Positions 1 through 7,791 of a stretch of 64,000 bases of DNA are shown here, piece by piece. This DNA comes from Polymorphospora lycopeni. Its GTDB lineage: Bacteria; Actinomycetota; Actinomycetes; Mycobacteriales; Micromonosporaceae. Under the pieces are notes generated by a model. That model saw nothing but the letters and a program-made list of their open reading frames with translations. It ran no database searches and was not told the DNA's origin. The position numbers and the translations under genes are program-made. Location of the stretch: assembly GCF_042237075.1 (NCBI RefSeq), contig NZ_JBCGDC010000005.1:60385-124384 (forward strand), written 5' to 3'. The stretch's first letter is position 1. Every line of letters starts with the position of its first letter.

Positions 1-158
1 CGGGGCAGGTCGGCGGTGCGCTGCTGTTCGACGTGCTGATCCCGCCGCCGACGGGGCGGCCGGGGGTGACCACCGTCGTCGGCGCGGCCCTGACCCTCGT
101 CGCGGTCCTGTTGGCCGCCGGCGTACGGGGGCTCCGGCCACCGCGTCGGCGGGGGTGA
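1..158 (+). CDS. C-terminal end of a membrane protein, possibly an MFS transporter (partial)
   Basis: The reading frame is open from the window edge (first complete codon at base 3) to a TGA at 156-158, giving about 51 residues. It ends in one hydrophobic helix (a VVGAALTLVAVLLAAG stretch) followed by an arginine/proline-rich tail, which is the usual end of a multi-pass membrane protein with a cytoplasmic C terminus. A major facilitator transporter is only a guess, because no family motif remains. The coding sense is supported by the strong third-position G/C bias. The gene converges on the ferredoxin reductase that follows. Confidence 0.5.
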   Translation, partial: GQVGGALLFDVLIPPPTGRPGVTTVVGAALTLVAVLLAAGVRGLRPPRRRG

Positions 159-209
159 GGGCCGGCCGGCGCCGCGGCCCGGCCGGCACCGGCCAACGCG
201 GCACCGGGC

Positions 210-1178
210 TCAGCCGGCGTCGGAGGAGTGGCCGGGGAACAGGTGGGCGGACGGGTCGATGAGTACGGCCGCGTTGTTGACGGCGGTCGCCGCCTCGCCG
301 AAGCCGGTCGCGATGAGCCGCACCTTGCCCGGGTATTCGGTGATGTCACCGGCCGCGAAGACCCGGGGCCGGTTGGTGGCCATCGTGCTGTCCACCCGGA
401 TGTGTCGCCGGTCGAGTTCCAGCCCCCAGTCGGCGAGCGGCCCGAGGTCGGCGGTGAAACCGAGCGCCGCGACCACGGCGGTGACCGGCACGGTCTCGAC
501 CGGGCCGCCCTTGACCGCGATGTCCGCGCCGGTGACCACCGTCTCGCCGTGGATCTTGGCGATCTCGGCGTTGACCACGATCCGGACCGGCAACTGCTGG
601 ACCCGGGCCACCGTGGCGGCGTGGGCGCGGAACTTCTCCCGCCGGTGCACGAGGGTGACCGAGCGGGCGATCGGCTGCAACGCCAGTGCCCAGTCGAACG
701 CCGAGTCGCCGCCGCCGACGATCAGCACGTCGTGCCCGGCCAGGTCGGCCAGGTGCGGCACGAAGAACACGATGCCGGCACCGGCGAACGTGGCGGCGGC
801 CGGCAGTGGCCGGGGGGTGAAACTGCCGAGCCCGCCGGTGATGATGACCGAGCCGCAGAGCAGTTCTTCACCCGTGTCGAGCCGGAGCACCGGGCGGCCG
901 TCGAGGTAGGACAGCTCCTGGGCGCGTACGCCGAGCAGGTAGTCCGGGCGGTAGGGCGCGGCCTGCTCGACGAGGTTGGCGACCAGGTCGCGGCCCTTGA
1001 TCGCCGGAAACCCGGCCACGTCAAAGATCATTTTCTCGGGGTACATCGCGGTGACCTGGCCACCGGGCTCGGGCAGCGCGTCGATCACCGCGACCGACAA
1101 CCCCCGGAACCCGGCGTAGTAGGCGGCGAACAGGCCCGAGGGACCCGCACCCACGATCGCTACATCGATCTCCCGCAT
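210..1178 (-). CDS. Ferredoxin--NADP(+) reductase, thioredoxin-reductase-like type
   Basis: Flavoprotein of 322 residues expected to move electrons between NADPH and ferredoxin in the cytoplasm. The N terminus carries the FAD-binding GAGPSG at residues 10-15. A second nucleotide fold has GGGDSAFDWA, and the C terminus has the FAD/NADPH-family signature AAGDITEYPGK followed by GFGEAATAVNNA, typical of the YumC-like ferredoxin reductases. It lacks the redox-active CxxC of true thioredoxin reductases, which supports the ferredoxin reductase call. The frame stays open further upstream (to a TTG at 1238), but the ATG at 1178 places the dinucleotide fold right at the N terminus as in the family, so I chose it. 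No ferredoxin gene is adjacent. Confidence 0.85.
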   Translation of the reverse strand: MREIDVAIVGAGPSGLFAAYYAGFRGLSVAVIDALPEPGGQVTAMYPEKMIFDVAGFPAIKGRDLVANLVEQAAPYRPDYLLGVRAQELSYLDGRPVLRLDTGEELLCGSVIITGGLGSFTPRPLPAAATFAGAGIVFFVPHLADLAGHDVLIVGGGDSAFDWALALQPIARSVTLVHRREKFRAHAATVARVQQLPVRIVVNAEIAKIHGETVVTGADIAVKGGPVETVPVTAVVAALGFTADLGPLADWGLELDRRHIRVDSTMATNRPRVFAAGDITEYPGKVRLIATGFGEAATAVNNAAVLIDPSAHLFPGHSSDAG

Positions 1179-1289
1179 GCGCCACGCCGCCTTCCGTCCC
1201 CGGACCCAACGTGCTTGGCAAAGACGGTATGCGGCCAACTCCGGCCGGGCAACAGGCGTCCCGCGGCGGCGGTCAGGAGTATCCGGACG

Positions 1290-1937
1290 TCACTCCGGAC
1301 CGTACGCGTCGTCGGCGTCCGGCTGGCGCCGCCGGAAGAGGATCGCCGCGAGCAGCCCGCCGAGGAACCCGAAGAGGTGCCCCTGCCAGGACACCTGCGG
1401 ATCGGTCGGCAGGATGCCGATCAACTGCCAGCCGTAGAGCAGGCCGACCAGCAGTACCACGCCGAGGTTCCACCAGCTCCGCTCCACGATGCCGCGCATG
1501 AGCAGCAGCCCCAGGTAGCCGAACACCACCCCGCTCGCGCCGACCACGACGGAGTGCGGCGAGCCGGTGAACCACACGCCCAGACCGCTCACCAGGATGA
1601 TCACCAGGGTGGAGAAGAGGAACCGGCGGGCACCGGCCGCGAGCACGAACGTGCCGAGCAGGATCAGCGGCACGCTGTTGCTGTAGAGGTGGTCGAAGCC
1701 GTGGTGCAGGAACGGGCCGAAGAAGACCCCGTCGAGGCCGTCGATACGACGCGGGATGATGCCGAGCGCGGGGTCGAAACCGGCCGCGAGCCACACGTCG
1801 AGCGCCTCGATGACGAACAGGATGGGCACGACCGCGCACATCGCGACGAAGGCCCGGCCGAGGGCGGCGTAGAACGCCTCGGTGCCGAACCGCTGCGGAT
1901 CGCCACGCCGGGAGTTCAGGTCGTACGCCACCCCCAA
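1290..1937 (-). CDS. Rhomboid family intramembrane serine protease
   Basis: Polytopic membrane protein of 215 residues, the usual size of the minimal six-helix rhomboid core. Such proteases cleave transmembrane helices of client proteins within the membrane. The catalytic serine lies in GASGVVFGYLG (Ser135) and the catalytic histidine in WQGHLFGFLGG (His187). The upstream loop HHGFDHLYSN supplies the conserved HxxxN pair (His83, Asn87) that lines the oxyanion hole. The substrate is unknown. It lies between the lytic transglycosylase and the ferredoxin reductase on the same strand, 111 bases from the latter, with no sign of coupling. Confidence 0.9.
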   Translation of the reverse strand: MGVAYDLNSRRGDPQRFGTEAFYAALGRAFVAMCAVVPILFVIEALDVWLAAGFDPALGIIPRRIDGLDGVFFGPFLHHGFDHLYSNSVPLILLGTFVLAAGARRFLFSTLVIILVSGLGVWFTGSPHSVVVGASGVVFGYLGLLLMRGIVERSWWNLGVVLLVGLLYGWQLIGILPTDPQVSWQGHLFGFLGGLLAAILFRRRQPDADDAYGPE

Positions 1938-1979
1938 GTAGCTATCAGCTCACGGCGGCCGCCGCCAGTCGGGAACGAC

Positions 1980-2014
1980 GAAGGCGCCCGCGACCTGAGA
2001 TCGCGGGCGCCTTC
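1980..2014 (-). terminator. Intrinsic terminator hairpin after the lytic transglycosylase gene
   Basis: Perfect 14-bp GC-rich stem (arms 1980-1993 and 2001-2014) with a 7-base loop, 18 bases past the stop codon of the gene ending at 2032. There is no U-tract, as is common in actinobacteria. Confidence 0.75.
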
Positions 2015-2031
2015 GATACCAGGATCGCGGC

Positions 2032-2721
2032 TCAGTACCAGCCCTGGTTCTGCGACGTCTGCCACGCGCTGCACGGGGTGCCGTAGCGCCCCTTGATGTA
2101 ACCGAGCCCCCACTTGATCTGGGTGGCCGGACTGGTCTGCCAGTCCGATCCGACGGAGGCCATCTTGTTACCGGGCACCGCCTGCGGAATGCCGTACGCG
2201 CCGGAGGAGCGGTTGTGCGCCTTGGGGTTCCAGCCGCTCTCCTTGGTCCAGAGCTTGTCCAGGCAGGGCATCTGGTCCAGGCCGAACCCGCTCTGGAGCA
2301 GCAGCGCGCAGCCGATCTGGCGGTTGCCGCTGTATTGGTTGCACGACTCCGGGATCGGCCCGTCGTAGGGCTTGGCCGGCGCGTTGGCGTCGTTGGCCGC
2401 GGCGGCCGCCTCCCGCTTCTTGCGACTGGCCGCTTCCTCGGCCTTGCGGGTCCGCTCAGTGGCCGCCTTCGCCGCTTCCTCGGCCTTGCGGGCCGCTTCC
2501 TGCTCGGCGAGGCGCTTCTGCGCGTTGGCCACGATGTGCGCGGCGTGCCGCTCCTTGATCAGCGCCTGTTCCGCCGCCTCAGCCTGGGCGACCTGCTGGT
2601 CGTTGATGCCCTGCTGCTGGATTTCCTGCTCTTCGCCCAGGTAGTAACCGCCGACGACGCCCGTCAGGAGCAGCGCCACAGCGGCCGACCGGACTCCGAT
2701 CCGGCTCCACGGCCGAGTCAC
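2032..2721 (-). CDS. Secreted or membrane-anchored lytic transglycosylase-like protein with coiled coil
   Basis: Protein of 229 residues with three parts. An N-terminal hydrophobic helix (AAVALLLTGVVGGYYLG) acts as signal or anchor. A long Ala/Glu/Lys/Arg-rich segment is predicted coiled coil. A C-terminal domain of about 80 residues is of the SLT/aggregation-promoting-factor type, with the probable catalytic Glu in TKESGWNP and the typical SSGAYGIPQ and WGLGYIKGRYG motifs. It should cleave or bind peptidoglycan outside the membrane. I chose the GTG at 2721 because it has a GAAGGGA ribosome site and puts the hydrophobic helix near the N terminus. The open frame continues to 2856, but that part has the composition of non-coding sequence. 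A 14-bp terminator follows. Confidence 0.82.
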   Translation of the reverse strand: MTRPWSRIGVRSAAVALLLTGVVGGYYLGEEQEIQQQGINDQQVAQAEAAEQALIKERHAAHIVANAQKRLAEQEAARKAEEAAKAATERTRKAEEAASRKKREAAAAANDANAPAKPYDGPIPESCNQYSGNRQIGCALLLQSGFGLDQMPCLDKLWTKESGWNPKAHNRSSGAYGIPQAVPGNKMASVGSDWQTSPATQIKWGLGYIKGRYGTPCSAWQTSQNQGWY

Positions 2722-2846
2722 GAAGTGGTCCCTTCGTCGGGGGCACGGACACGGCGTGGCGACCGCGTCGATCGGATTCCACGCCGCCGAACACCCTGAC
2801 GCACCGTGCGACGGTTGGGCAATCAACCAACGACATTGTGATGTGC

Positions 2847-2889
2847 GCCACGCCACTTATCATCCCTAACCGGGACCAAGTGGCGTGGC
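2847..2889 (-). terminator. Terminator hairpin after the PhoH gene
   Basis: Arms of 12 bases (2847-2858 and 2878-2889) pair perfectly around a 19-base loop, just past the PhoH stop codon at 2900. It separates PhoH from the lytic transglycosylase gene on the same strand. Confidence 0.65.
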
Positions 2890-2899
2890 GCCGTACCAC

Positions 2900-4324
2900 C
2901 TAACGAGGGATGTCCTCCAGCAGGTCGGTCACCACCTCGGCAATGGGTGACCGTTCCGAACGGGTGAGCGTCATGTGGGCGAAGAGTGGATGCCCCTTGA
3001 GCGCCTCGATGACGGCGGTCACCCCGTCGTGCCGGCCGACCCGGAGGTTGTCCCGCTGCGCCACGTCGTGGGTCAACACCACCCGCGACCCCTGCCCGAT
3101 CCGGGACAGCACGGTGAGCAGGACGTTACGTTCCAGCGACTGCGCCTCGTCGACGACGACGTACGCGTCGTGCAGGCTCCGCCCGCGGATGTGGGTCAAC
3201 GGCAGCACCTCCAGCATCCCGCGGGCCATCACCTCCTCCATCACGTTCTCGTGCACGACGGCACCGAGGGTGTCGAAGACGGCCTGCGCCCACGGCGACA
3301 TCTTCTCCGCCTCGGAGCCGGGCAGGTAACCGAGTTCCTGGCCACCGACGGCGTACAGCGGGCGGAAGACGATCACCTTCTTGTGCCGGCGGCGCTCCAT
3401 CACCGCCTCCAGCCCGGCACACAGGGCGAGCGCGGACTTGCCGGTGCCGGCCCGGCCACCCAGCGACACGATCCCGATCGACTCGTCCAGGAGCAGGTCG
3501 AGTGCCACCCGTTGCTCGGCGGAACGGCCCCGCAGCCCGAACGCCTCCCGGTCACCGCGCACCAGCCGTACGGTCTTGTCGGGCTGCACCCGCCCGAGCG
3601 CCGAACCGCGTGACGAGTGCAGCACCAGCCCGGTGTGGCAGGGCAGGCTGGACGCCTCGTCGACGTCGAGCGCGTCCCCGGCGTACAGGCGGTTGATCTC
3701 CTCCTCGCCCAGCTCCAGCTCGGCCATGCCGGTCCACGTGGGATCGCTGGCCTGGCCGTGCCGGTATTCGTCGGCGGTGAGCCCGACCGACGCCGCCTTG
3801 ACCCGCAGCGGCATGTCCTTGCTGACCAGGGTCACCGTCCGCCCCTCGGCGACGAGGTTGAGCGCCACCGACAGGATCCGGGTGTCGTTCGACTCGTTCC
3901 GGAATCCGGGCGGCAGCACGGTGTCGTCGGCGTGGTTGAGCTCCACCCGCAGCGTGCCGCCGAGGTCGTTGGTCGGCACCGGCTCGTCGAGCCGCCCGTG
4001 CTTGATCCGCAGCTCGTCGAGCATGCGCAGCGACTGACGGGCGAACCAGCCGAGTTCCGGATGGTGCCGCTTGCCCTCCAGTTCGGAGATGACCACGAGC
4101 GGGATCACGACCTCGTGCTCGGCGAAGCGGTGGAAGGCGGCCGGATCGGACAGGAGGACCGAGGTGTCCAGGACGTAGGCGTGGCGCGCTGGTGCGGGCT
4201 CCGCACTGTCGGCGGTGTTCCCGCTACGGGCGGAGGAAGCGCGCCGGGTGGTCCTGGCGGACCGGGTCGCGGTGGCGGCGGCCGGGTCCTGGTCGGCCCG
4301 GGTGTTCGTGCGGCGAGTGGTCAC
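2900..4324 (-). CDS. PhoH family ATPase with N-terminal PIN domain
   Basis: Protein of 474 residues joining a PIN-type ribonuclease domain to a PhoH P-loop ATPase, the PhoH2/YlaK arrangement thought to act as an RNA helicase-nuclease. After a basic, low-complexity leader of about 50 residues, the PIN domain begins at YVLDTSVLL and includes PLVVISELEGKR. The ATPase shows Walker A GRAGTGKSAL and a Walker B-like VVVDEAQSLE. The GTG at 4324 has GGAG at a good distance, whereas the upstream GTG at 4348 has no ribosome site, so the shorter form is preferred. Mycobacterial PhoH2 is paired with a small upstream antitoxin. No such gene is visible here, but an assembly gap starts 286 bases upstream. 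Confidence 0.88.
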   Translation of the reverse strand: MTTRRTNTRADQDPAAATATRSARTTRRASSARSGNTADSAEPAPARHAYVLDTSVLLSDPAAFHRFAEHEVVIPLVVISELEGKRHHPELGWFARQSLRMLDELRIKHGRLDEPVPTNDLGGTLRVELNHADDTVLPPGFRNESNDTRILSVALNLVAEGRTVTLVSKDMPLRVKAASVGLTADEYRHGQASDPTWTGMAELELGEEEINRLYAGDALDVDEASSLPCHTGLVLHSSRGSALGRVQPDKTVRLVRGDREAFGLRGRSAEQRVALDLLLDESIGIVSLGGRAGTGKSALALCAGLEAVMERRRHKKVIVFRPLYAVGGQELGYLPGSEAEKMSPWAQAVFDTLGAVVHENVMEEVMARGMLEVLPLTHIRGRSLHDAYVVVDEAQSLERNVLLTVLSRIGQGSRVVLTHDVAQRDNLRVGRHDGVTAVIEALKGHPLFAHMTLTRSERSPIAEVVTDLLEDIPR

Positions 4325-4579
4325 AGGCCTGCTCCGGCGGGCGTGCACCCGGCCACCCGCGTCTCGCCTCGTCCGGAGCCCGGACGAACGGGGTCGGATG
4401 CGGGCCCCGTCGCGCCGAAATCGCAGGTCCAGGCCGGCCGGCTGACCCGGGACACCCCCGGGTCATGGCAGGAACGCTAGCCGGCCGGAAGCCGCTTGGG
4501 CTAGAGCTGCCCACAGGTTGGCGGCAGTTGTGAGGATCTCGTCACAGTCCGCACCGATCGGGAATTCCGGATGAGCGTC

Positions 4580-4609
4580 GGCCGGGGATCCGCGAACGGA
4601 TCCCCGGCC
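4580..4609. terminator. Perfect hairpin at the edge of the assembly gap
   Basis: Thirteen-base arms (4580-4592 and 4597-4609) pair perfectly around a CGAA tetraloop. The right arm ends exactly where the run of N begins. It could terminate transcription from either side. The 4325-4579 stretch before it has no convincing gene. Confidence 0.6.
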
Positions 4610-4733
4610 NNNNNNNNNNNNNNNNNNNNNNNNNNNNNNNNNNNNNNNNNNNNNNNNNNNNNNNNNNNNNNNNNNNNNNNNNNNNNNNNNNNNNNNNNNN
4701 NNNNNNNNNNNNNNNNNNNNNNNNNNNNNNNNN
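4610..4733. other. Assembly gap (124 N)
   Basis: Run of N with unknown true length, flanked on both sides by strong hairpins (4580-4609 and 4743-4783), which probably caused the sequencing or assembly failure. Nothing can be said about its content. Confidence 0.99.
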
Positions 4734-4742
4734 CGGGGAGGG

Positions 4743-4783
4743 ACCGGCCGGGATGCGTGCCCCCTGCGCGCATCCCGGCCGGT
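4743..4783 (-). terminator. Hairpin downstream of the small two-gene operon
   Basis: Fifteen-base arms (4743-4757 and 4769-4783) pair perfectly around an 11-base loop. It lies about 95 bases past the stop codon of the hypothetical gene at 4877-5224 and is the likely terminator of that operon. Confidence 0.65.
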
Positions 4784-4876
4784 AAGGGATCACCAGTCAC
4801 CGGTCTGACGGTGATCCCGTACGGTGCGTGTCCGCCGCGGACGACGCACCGCAATCGCGGGCGACCGCTCACCCCA

Positions 4877-5224
4877 TCACGCGTCGCCGGCAACGGATGC
4901 CGGCCGGCGAGCGTGTCTGATGGAGTGCCGTCCGCCGTTGGTCGCGGTCCCCGCGAAAGAGGCGCCCGTGTACGTCGTTCCCTGACGTACGTCGGTGCGG
5001 GCGTTGTCGGGTGTCGTGGGTGATGGCACCGCCAGCACCGAGGCGATCGCCGCCTGCGCCTCTCGACGCCGGCGGTTCCAGGCCCCCCGGTCGCCGTCGA
5101 AATGGCCCTGCCGGTATCCGAACCGGTAGCCGATGCGGTAGCTGAGCTGACCGTGCAACCGGCCCGCCGCGTAGCTGGACGAGGCCAGCAGCAGCACCAG
5201 GAACACCGCGAAGAAGGCGCTCAT
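4877..5224 (-). CDS. Small hypothetical membrane-anchored protein
   Basis: Protein of 115 residues that I do not recognise. The first 20 residues form a hydrophobic helix (FFAVFLVLLLASSSYAAG) that could be a signal peptide or anchor. A Tyr/Gly/Arg-rich repeat-like stretch follows, then a polar tail rich in Thr and Arg. Its ATG overlaps the TGA of the upstream gene by the four bases ATGA, so the two are translationally coupled and probably act together. A hairpin terminator follows at 4743-4783. Confidence 0.6.
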   Translation of the reverse strand: MSAFFAVFLVLLLASSSYAAGRLHGQLSYRIGYRFGYRQGHFDGDRGAWNRRRREAQAAIASVLAVPSPTTPDNARTDVRQGTTYTGASFAGTATNGGRHSIRHARRPASVAGDA

Positions 5225-5565
5225 GTCTCCTCCGTGTCGAACGAGCTCGGATCGTCGGTGAGCAGCCGGTCCAGGTCATCGGTGCTGACCTCCTCGACCA
5301 GCTCGACGCTGATCCGGCAGCCGTCCATGACGACCTCGGCGATCGAGGCGCGGCGGATGTCCCCACCGGCGTCGTAGACGCGCACGCTCAACTCCGGGCA
5401 GCCGAGGTGCGTGCGCCAGGAGTTCCACTCGGCCCGGTCGCCGACGTTGAGGGACAGGTATCGGCAGCCTCGCGCCAGGTACATGCGCCACGGCGCGCTG
5501 AGTCCGGCGGCCACCCCGTCTGCGATCAGGCCGAACGCCTGGGCTCGGGTCGCGAGCTCGGTCAC
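5221..5565 (-). CDS. Small hypothetical protein, first gene of a coupled pair
   Basis: Acidic protein of 114 residues with no recognised family. It has mixed alpha/beta character, a central WNSWRTHLGCPELSVRVYDAG stretch read in two parts (WNSWRTHLG and ELSVRVYDAG), and an Asp/Glu-rich C terminus. The GTG start at 5565 follows a strong GGAGGG ribosome site. Its stop overlaps the start of the next gene (ATGA), indicating coupling. It is transcribed away from the HTH regulator gene at 5710, from a 144-base intergenic region with repeated CACGTG sites, so that regulator may control it. Confidence 0.65.
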   Translation of the reverse strand: MTELATRAQAFGLIADGVAAGLSAPWRMYLARGCRYLSLNVGDRAEWNSWRTHLGCPELSVRVYDAGGDIRRASIAEVVMDGCRISVELVEEVSTDDLDRLLTDDPSSFDTEET

Positions 5566-5618
5566 CAGTTCCCTCCTGTCCCAGACGCGTGACCAGATTG
5601 AACACGGATCGTCTCAAT

Positions 5619-5703
5619 CACGTGACAAAGAGTAGTCCGTACCACGTGCGTGACAGCATCAGCTTTTCGTACGATTAGCACCGACCCTAAGTCCACCTAG
5701 TCT
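5619..5703. promoter_or_regulatory. Divergent promoter region with two CACGTG sites and a leaderless -10 box
   Basis: Two identical palindromic hexamers CACGTG lie at 5619-5624 and 5643-5648, 24 bases start to start, each followed by a GACA-like sequence. On the plus strand TAGTCT at 5698-5703 sits 6 bases before the GTG at 5710, the spacing expected of a -10 box for a leaderless transcript. The region is clearly less GC-rich than its surroundings. Which factor binds is unknown; self-control by the adjacent HTH protein is a guess. Confidence 0.4.
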
Positions 5704-5709
5704 GTACTT

Positions 5710-6270
5710 GTGACACCCCTCAACACAAGGACTGACTCGTTAACAGGGAATCATGGACCCCTGTCACGCACACAATACAAAGATGACCATCCCGGCGGCG
5801 ATGCGGAATCCTCGCCGTACCGTCAGCCAGTGCCGGAGACCGCCCACGGGCGCAAGATCGCCTTTGCCGCTTTCGTCCGTAAAGCTCTCGACGACGCGCG
5901 GACCACGCGAGCCTGGACCGGCTCGGAGGTCTCCCGGCGGACCGGCGTTTCCCGGCAGACCATCAACCGGTGGGTACGCGGCGAGTGGGCCAGCGACCCC
6001 GAGGCGGAGCGGGTCGTCGCCTTCTGCGAAGGGCTCGGGATCAACCCCACCGTCGCCTTCGGCGTACTCGGCTGGGACCGGCAGACCTCGGCCCGGCCCG
6101 CACCGGCCGCCCCACCGATGGACCCCGACGTCGAGGCGCTGCTGCGCCGGCTGGTCGACCCCAACGTCTCCGAGGCGGAGAAGTTCCACATCCGCGAGAC
6201 GATCCGCTACCTCGCCTACCGCCCGCCGATCCCCAGCGAGCCGCGCAAGGGCCGCAGGCGGGCCAGCTAG
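5710..6270 (+). CDS. Helix-turn-helix (XRE-like) transcriptional regulator
   Basis: Protein of 186 residues. A Cro/CI-type helix-turn-helix lies near residues 60-110: ARTTRAWTGSEVSRRTG, then VSRQTINRWVRGEW with the recognition helix, then an EAERVVAFCEGLGINP helix. The C terminus is an amphipathic region ending in a basic tail. The GTG at 5710 is taken as the start because a TAGTCT -10 box lies 6 bases upstream, fitting a leaderless message. If so, codon 11 is the rare leucine codon TTA (5740-5742), and the first 45 residues look unstructured. A later GTG inside the gene, before the HTH, is a possible alternative start. It is divergent from the coupled hypothetical pair. Confidence 0.7.
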   Translation: MTPLNTRTDSLTGNHGPLSRTQYKDDHPGGDAESSPYRQPVPETAHGRKIAFAAFVRKALDDARTTRAWTGSEVSRRTGVSRQTINRWVRGEWASDPEAERVVAFCEGLGINPTVAFGVLGWDRQTSARPAPAAPPMDPDVEALLRRLVDPNVSEAEKFHIRETIRYLAYRPPIPSEPRKGRRRAS

Positions 6271-6549
6271 GCGGGGTTCGGCCGCCTCCGCCGGCCGCCC
6301 CCACCTCCACCATCCGAGGCAACGGACATCGCAGTCGATCCTTCATGCCTGGTACGGCCGCACGTGGTGCCCACAAACCGGGGCGACTTCCTCAGATGGC
6401 GAAAGAAGGCGTTCCGGTGGCCTTACATGCCGTGCGGGCAACCGAACGGGCACGCTAGCGTCCCAATCTGTACTGCTTGGGCTCGTCGTCGGCGGGGGGA
6501 CGGGACAAGGCCGAACACAGCCCTGCGGGACAAAAGGAGGGGTCTACTC
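6271..6549. other. Intergenic stretch without a convincing gene
   Basis: About 280 bases of lower GC content than the neighbouring genes. A 20-codon frame at 6395-6458 has no ribosome site and is not called. The last bases (6533-6542) contain the AAAAGGAGGG ribosome site of the following gene. Confidence 0.5.
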
Positions 6550-6924
6550 ATGACCCTGAAATCGACAGCGACCGTGACAGCGGCCGTTTCCACGACAATG
6601 TGCATCACCATCAACGTCCTGGTCGCCCTGCTCGCCCACAAAGAAGTGCCCGGCATCATCAACATGGTCGTGGTCGGCGTCACCGCCGTCGGGATCGTGC
6701 TGGCGATAGTCGGCGAACTGTACGAGCGGATCAACGGGCGGATCACCGCCCTCACCGAGTTCCTCGTGGCCCGGCTGAATGAACTTGACATGAACACCAA
6801 CGACCGCAACGCCGGGTTCGTGGAGGGCTACCTGCTCAGCCACGGCCAGGACGCGGCGGTCGTGCCGTTCGGCCCGCGCCTGGGCAACCGCCGGGCCATG
6901 AGCGGTGGCGACGACCGAAGCTGA
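6550..6924 (+). CDS. Small two-helix membrane protein of unknown function
   Basis: Protein of 124 residues with two hydrophobic helices (VTAAVSTTMCITINVLVALL and a MVVVGVTAVGIVLAIVG helix) joined by a short charged turn. A cytoplasmic, moderately acidic tail contains LYERINGRITALTEFLVARL, which may be a short coiled coil. The ATG at 6550 is fixed by a near-perfect AAAAGGAGGG ribosome site. The frame runs open further upstream, but that part is not protein-like. No known family is recognised and the gene looks monocistronic. Confidence 0.65.
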   Translation: MTLKSTATVTAAVSTTMCITINVLVALLAHKEVPGIINMVVVGVTAVGIVLAIVGELYERINGRITALTEFLVARLNELDMNTNDRNAGFVEGYLLSHGQDAAVVPFGPRLGNRRAMSGGDDRS

Positions 6925-6966
6925 TCAAGGCTTCGGTTCCCCCACCGTCCAGGTAGGGTGGCTCGT

Positions 6967-7791
6967 GTGCGGCCGTACGAGACAGGTGACCAGCTTTTGA
7001 CCCGCCCGGTAACCGCGGAGCAGGCCTGGAAGGCCACCTCCGGCCGGGCCGGGCGGTGCGTCCTGTTCTTCGACTTCGACGGCACTCTGGCGCCGGTCAG
7101 CGACGACCCCACCACGGTGCAGCCCGTCGCCAAGGTGATGGTCGCGATCGACGCCCTGGCCGAAGTCGTCCAGCGCATCGCCATCGTCTCCGCACGCCCG
7201 GTGGACTTCCTGCGCGACCGGTTCGCGACCGCGCCCCACGTCGACCTCTACGGGCTCTACGGCCTCGAACACAGCCACGGCGGCGGTGAGACCGTCACCG
7301 AACCCGCGGCGCTCCCGTGGATCCCCGCGATGGAAGAGCTCGCCACCCGCGCCCGCACCGAACTGCCCACGGCGGTCCTCGTCGAATACAAGCGCCTCTC
7401 CGTGGCCCTGCACTGGCGGACCAGCCCGCAACTGGCCTCCACCGTCGAAGCCTGGGCCACCGCCGAAGCCGAACGACTCGGCCTACGCGTCCAGGCCGGC
7501 CGCATGGTCGTCGAACTCAAGCCGCCGGTCGACAGCGACAAGGGCAAGGTCATCGGAGAGGCGATCGGCTCCGCCGGATGCGCCTGGTACTTCGGCGACG
7601 ACGTCTCCGACATCAAGGCGTTCAACGCGCTGCGCGCCCGCGAAGCCGCCGACCCCGACTTCTTCGGCGTCTGCGTCGCCGTCGCCAACCCCGAAACCGG
7701 GCAGGAGGTCGCCAGCGCGGCCGACCTGACCCTCGACTCCCCCGAAGCTCTCGCCGACTTCCTGACCGACGCCATCCACGTGCTGCGTTAG
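6967..7791 (+). CDS. otsB: Trehalose-6-phosphate phosphatase
   Basis: HAD-superfamily enzyme of 274 residues that dephosphorylates trehalose-6-phosphate to trehalose, the second step of the OtsA/OtsB route. HAD motif I is FDFDGTLAP (nucleophile Asp near residue 36). The sugar-binding cap region follows, and then the C-terminal KGKVIGEA and WYFGDDVSDIKAF motifs with the acidic metal ligands. The GTG at 6967 is preferred because AGGTAGGG lies 8 bases upstream; the GTG at 6958 would overlap that site. No otsA is next to it. Its TAG stop (7789-7791) overlaps the first bases of intergenic repeat element copy A. Confidence 0.88.
   Translation: MRPYETGDQLLTRPVTAEQAWKATSGRAGRCVLFFDFDGTLAPVSDDPTTVQPVAKVMVAIDALAEVVQRIAIVSARPVDFLRDRFATAPHVDLYGLYGLEHSHGGGETVTEPAALPWIPAMEELATRARTELPTAVLVEYKRLSVALHWRTSPQLASTVEAWATAEAERLGLRVQAGRMVVELKPPVDSDKGKVIGEAIGSAGCAWYFGDDVSDIKAFNALRAREAADPDFFGVCVAVANPETGQEVASAADLTLDSPEALADFLTDAIHVLR

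Noticed and set aside
228..2096. Very long plus-strand open frame opposite the ferredoxin reductase and rhomboid genes
   Set aside because: It is antisense to two genes with clear catalytic motifs. Its product is a low-complexity Arg/Gly/Asp-rich string without domains, a normal by-product of high GC.
4571..5023. Open frames running through the run of N
   Set aside because: They exist only because N codons are not stops. No start with a ribosome site or protein-like composition on either side.
6395..6458. 20-codon frame in the intergenic region before the small membrane protein
   Set aside because: No ribosome site, no recognisable peptide and no conserved context.
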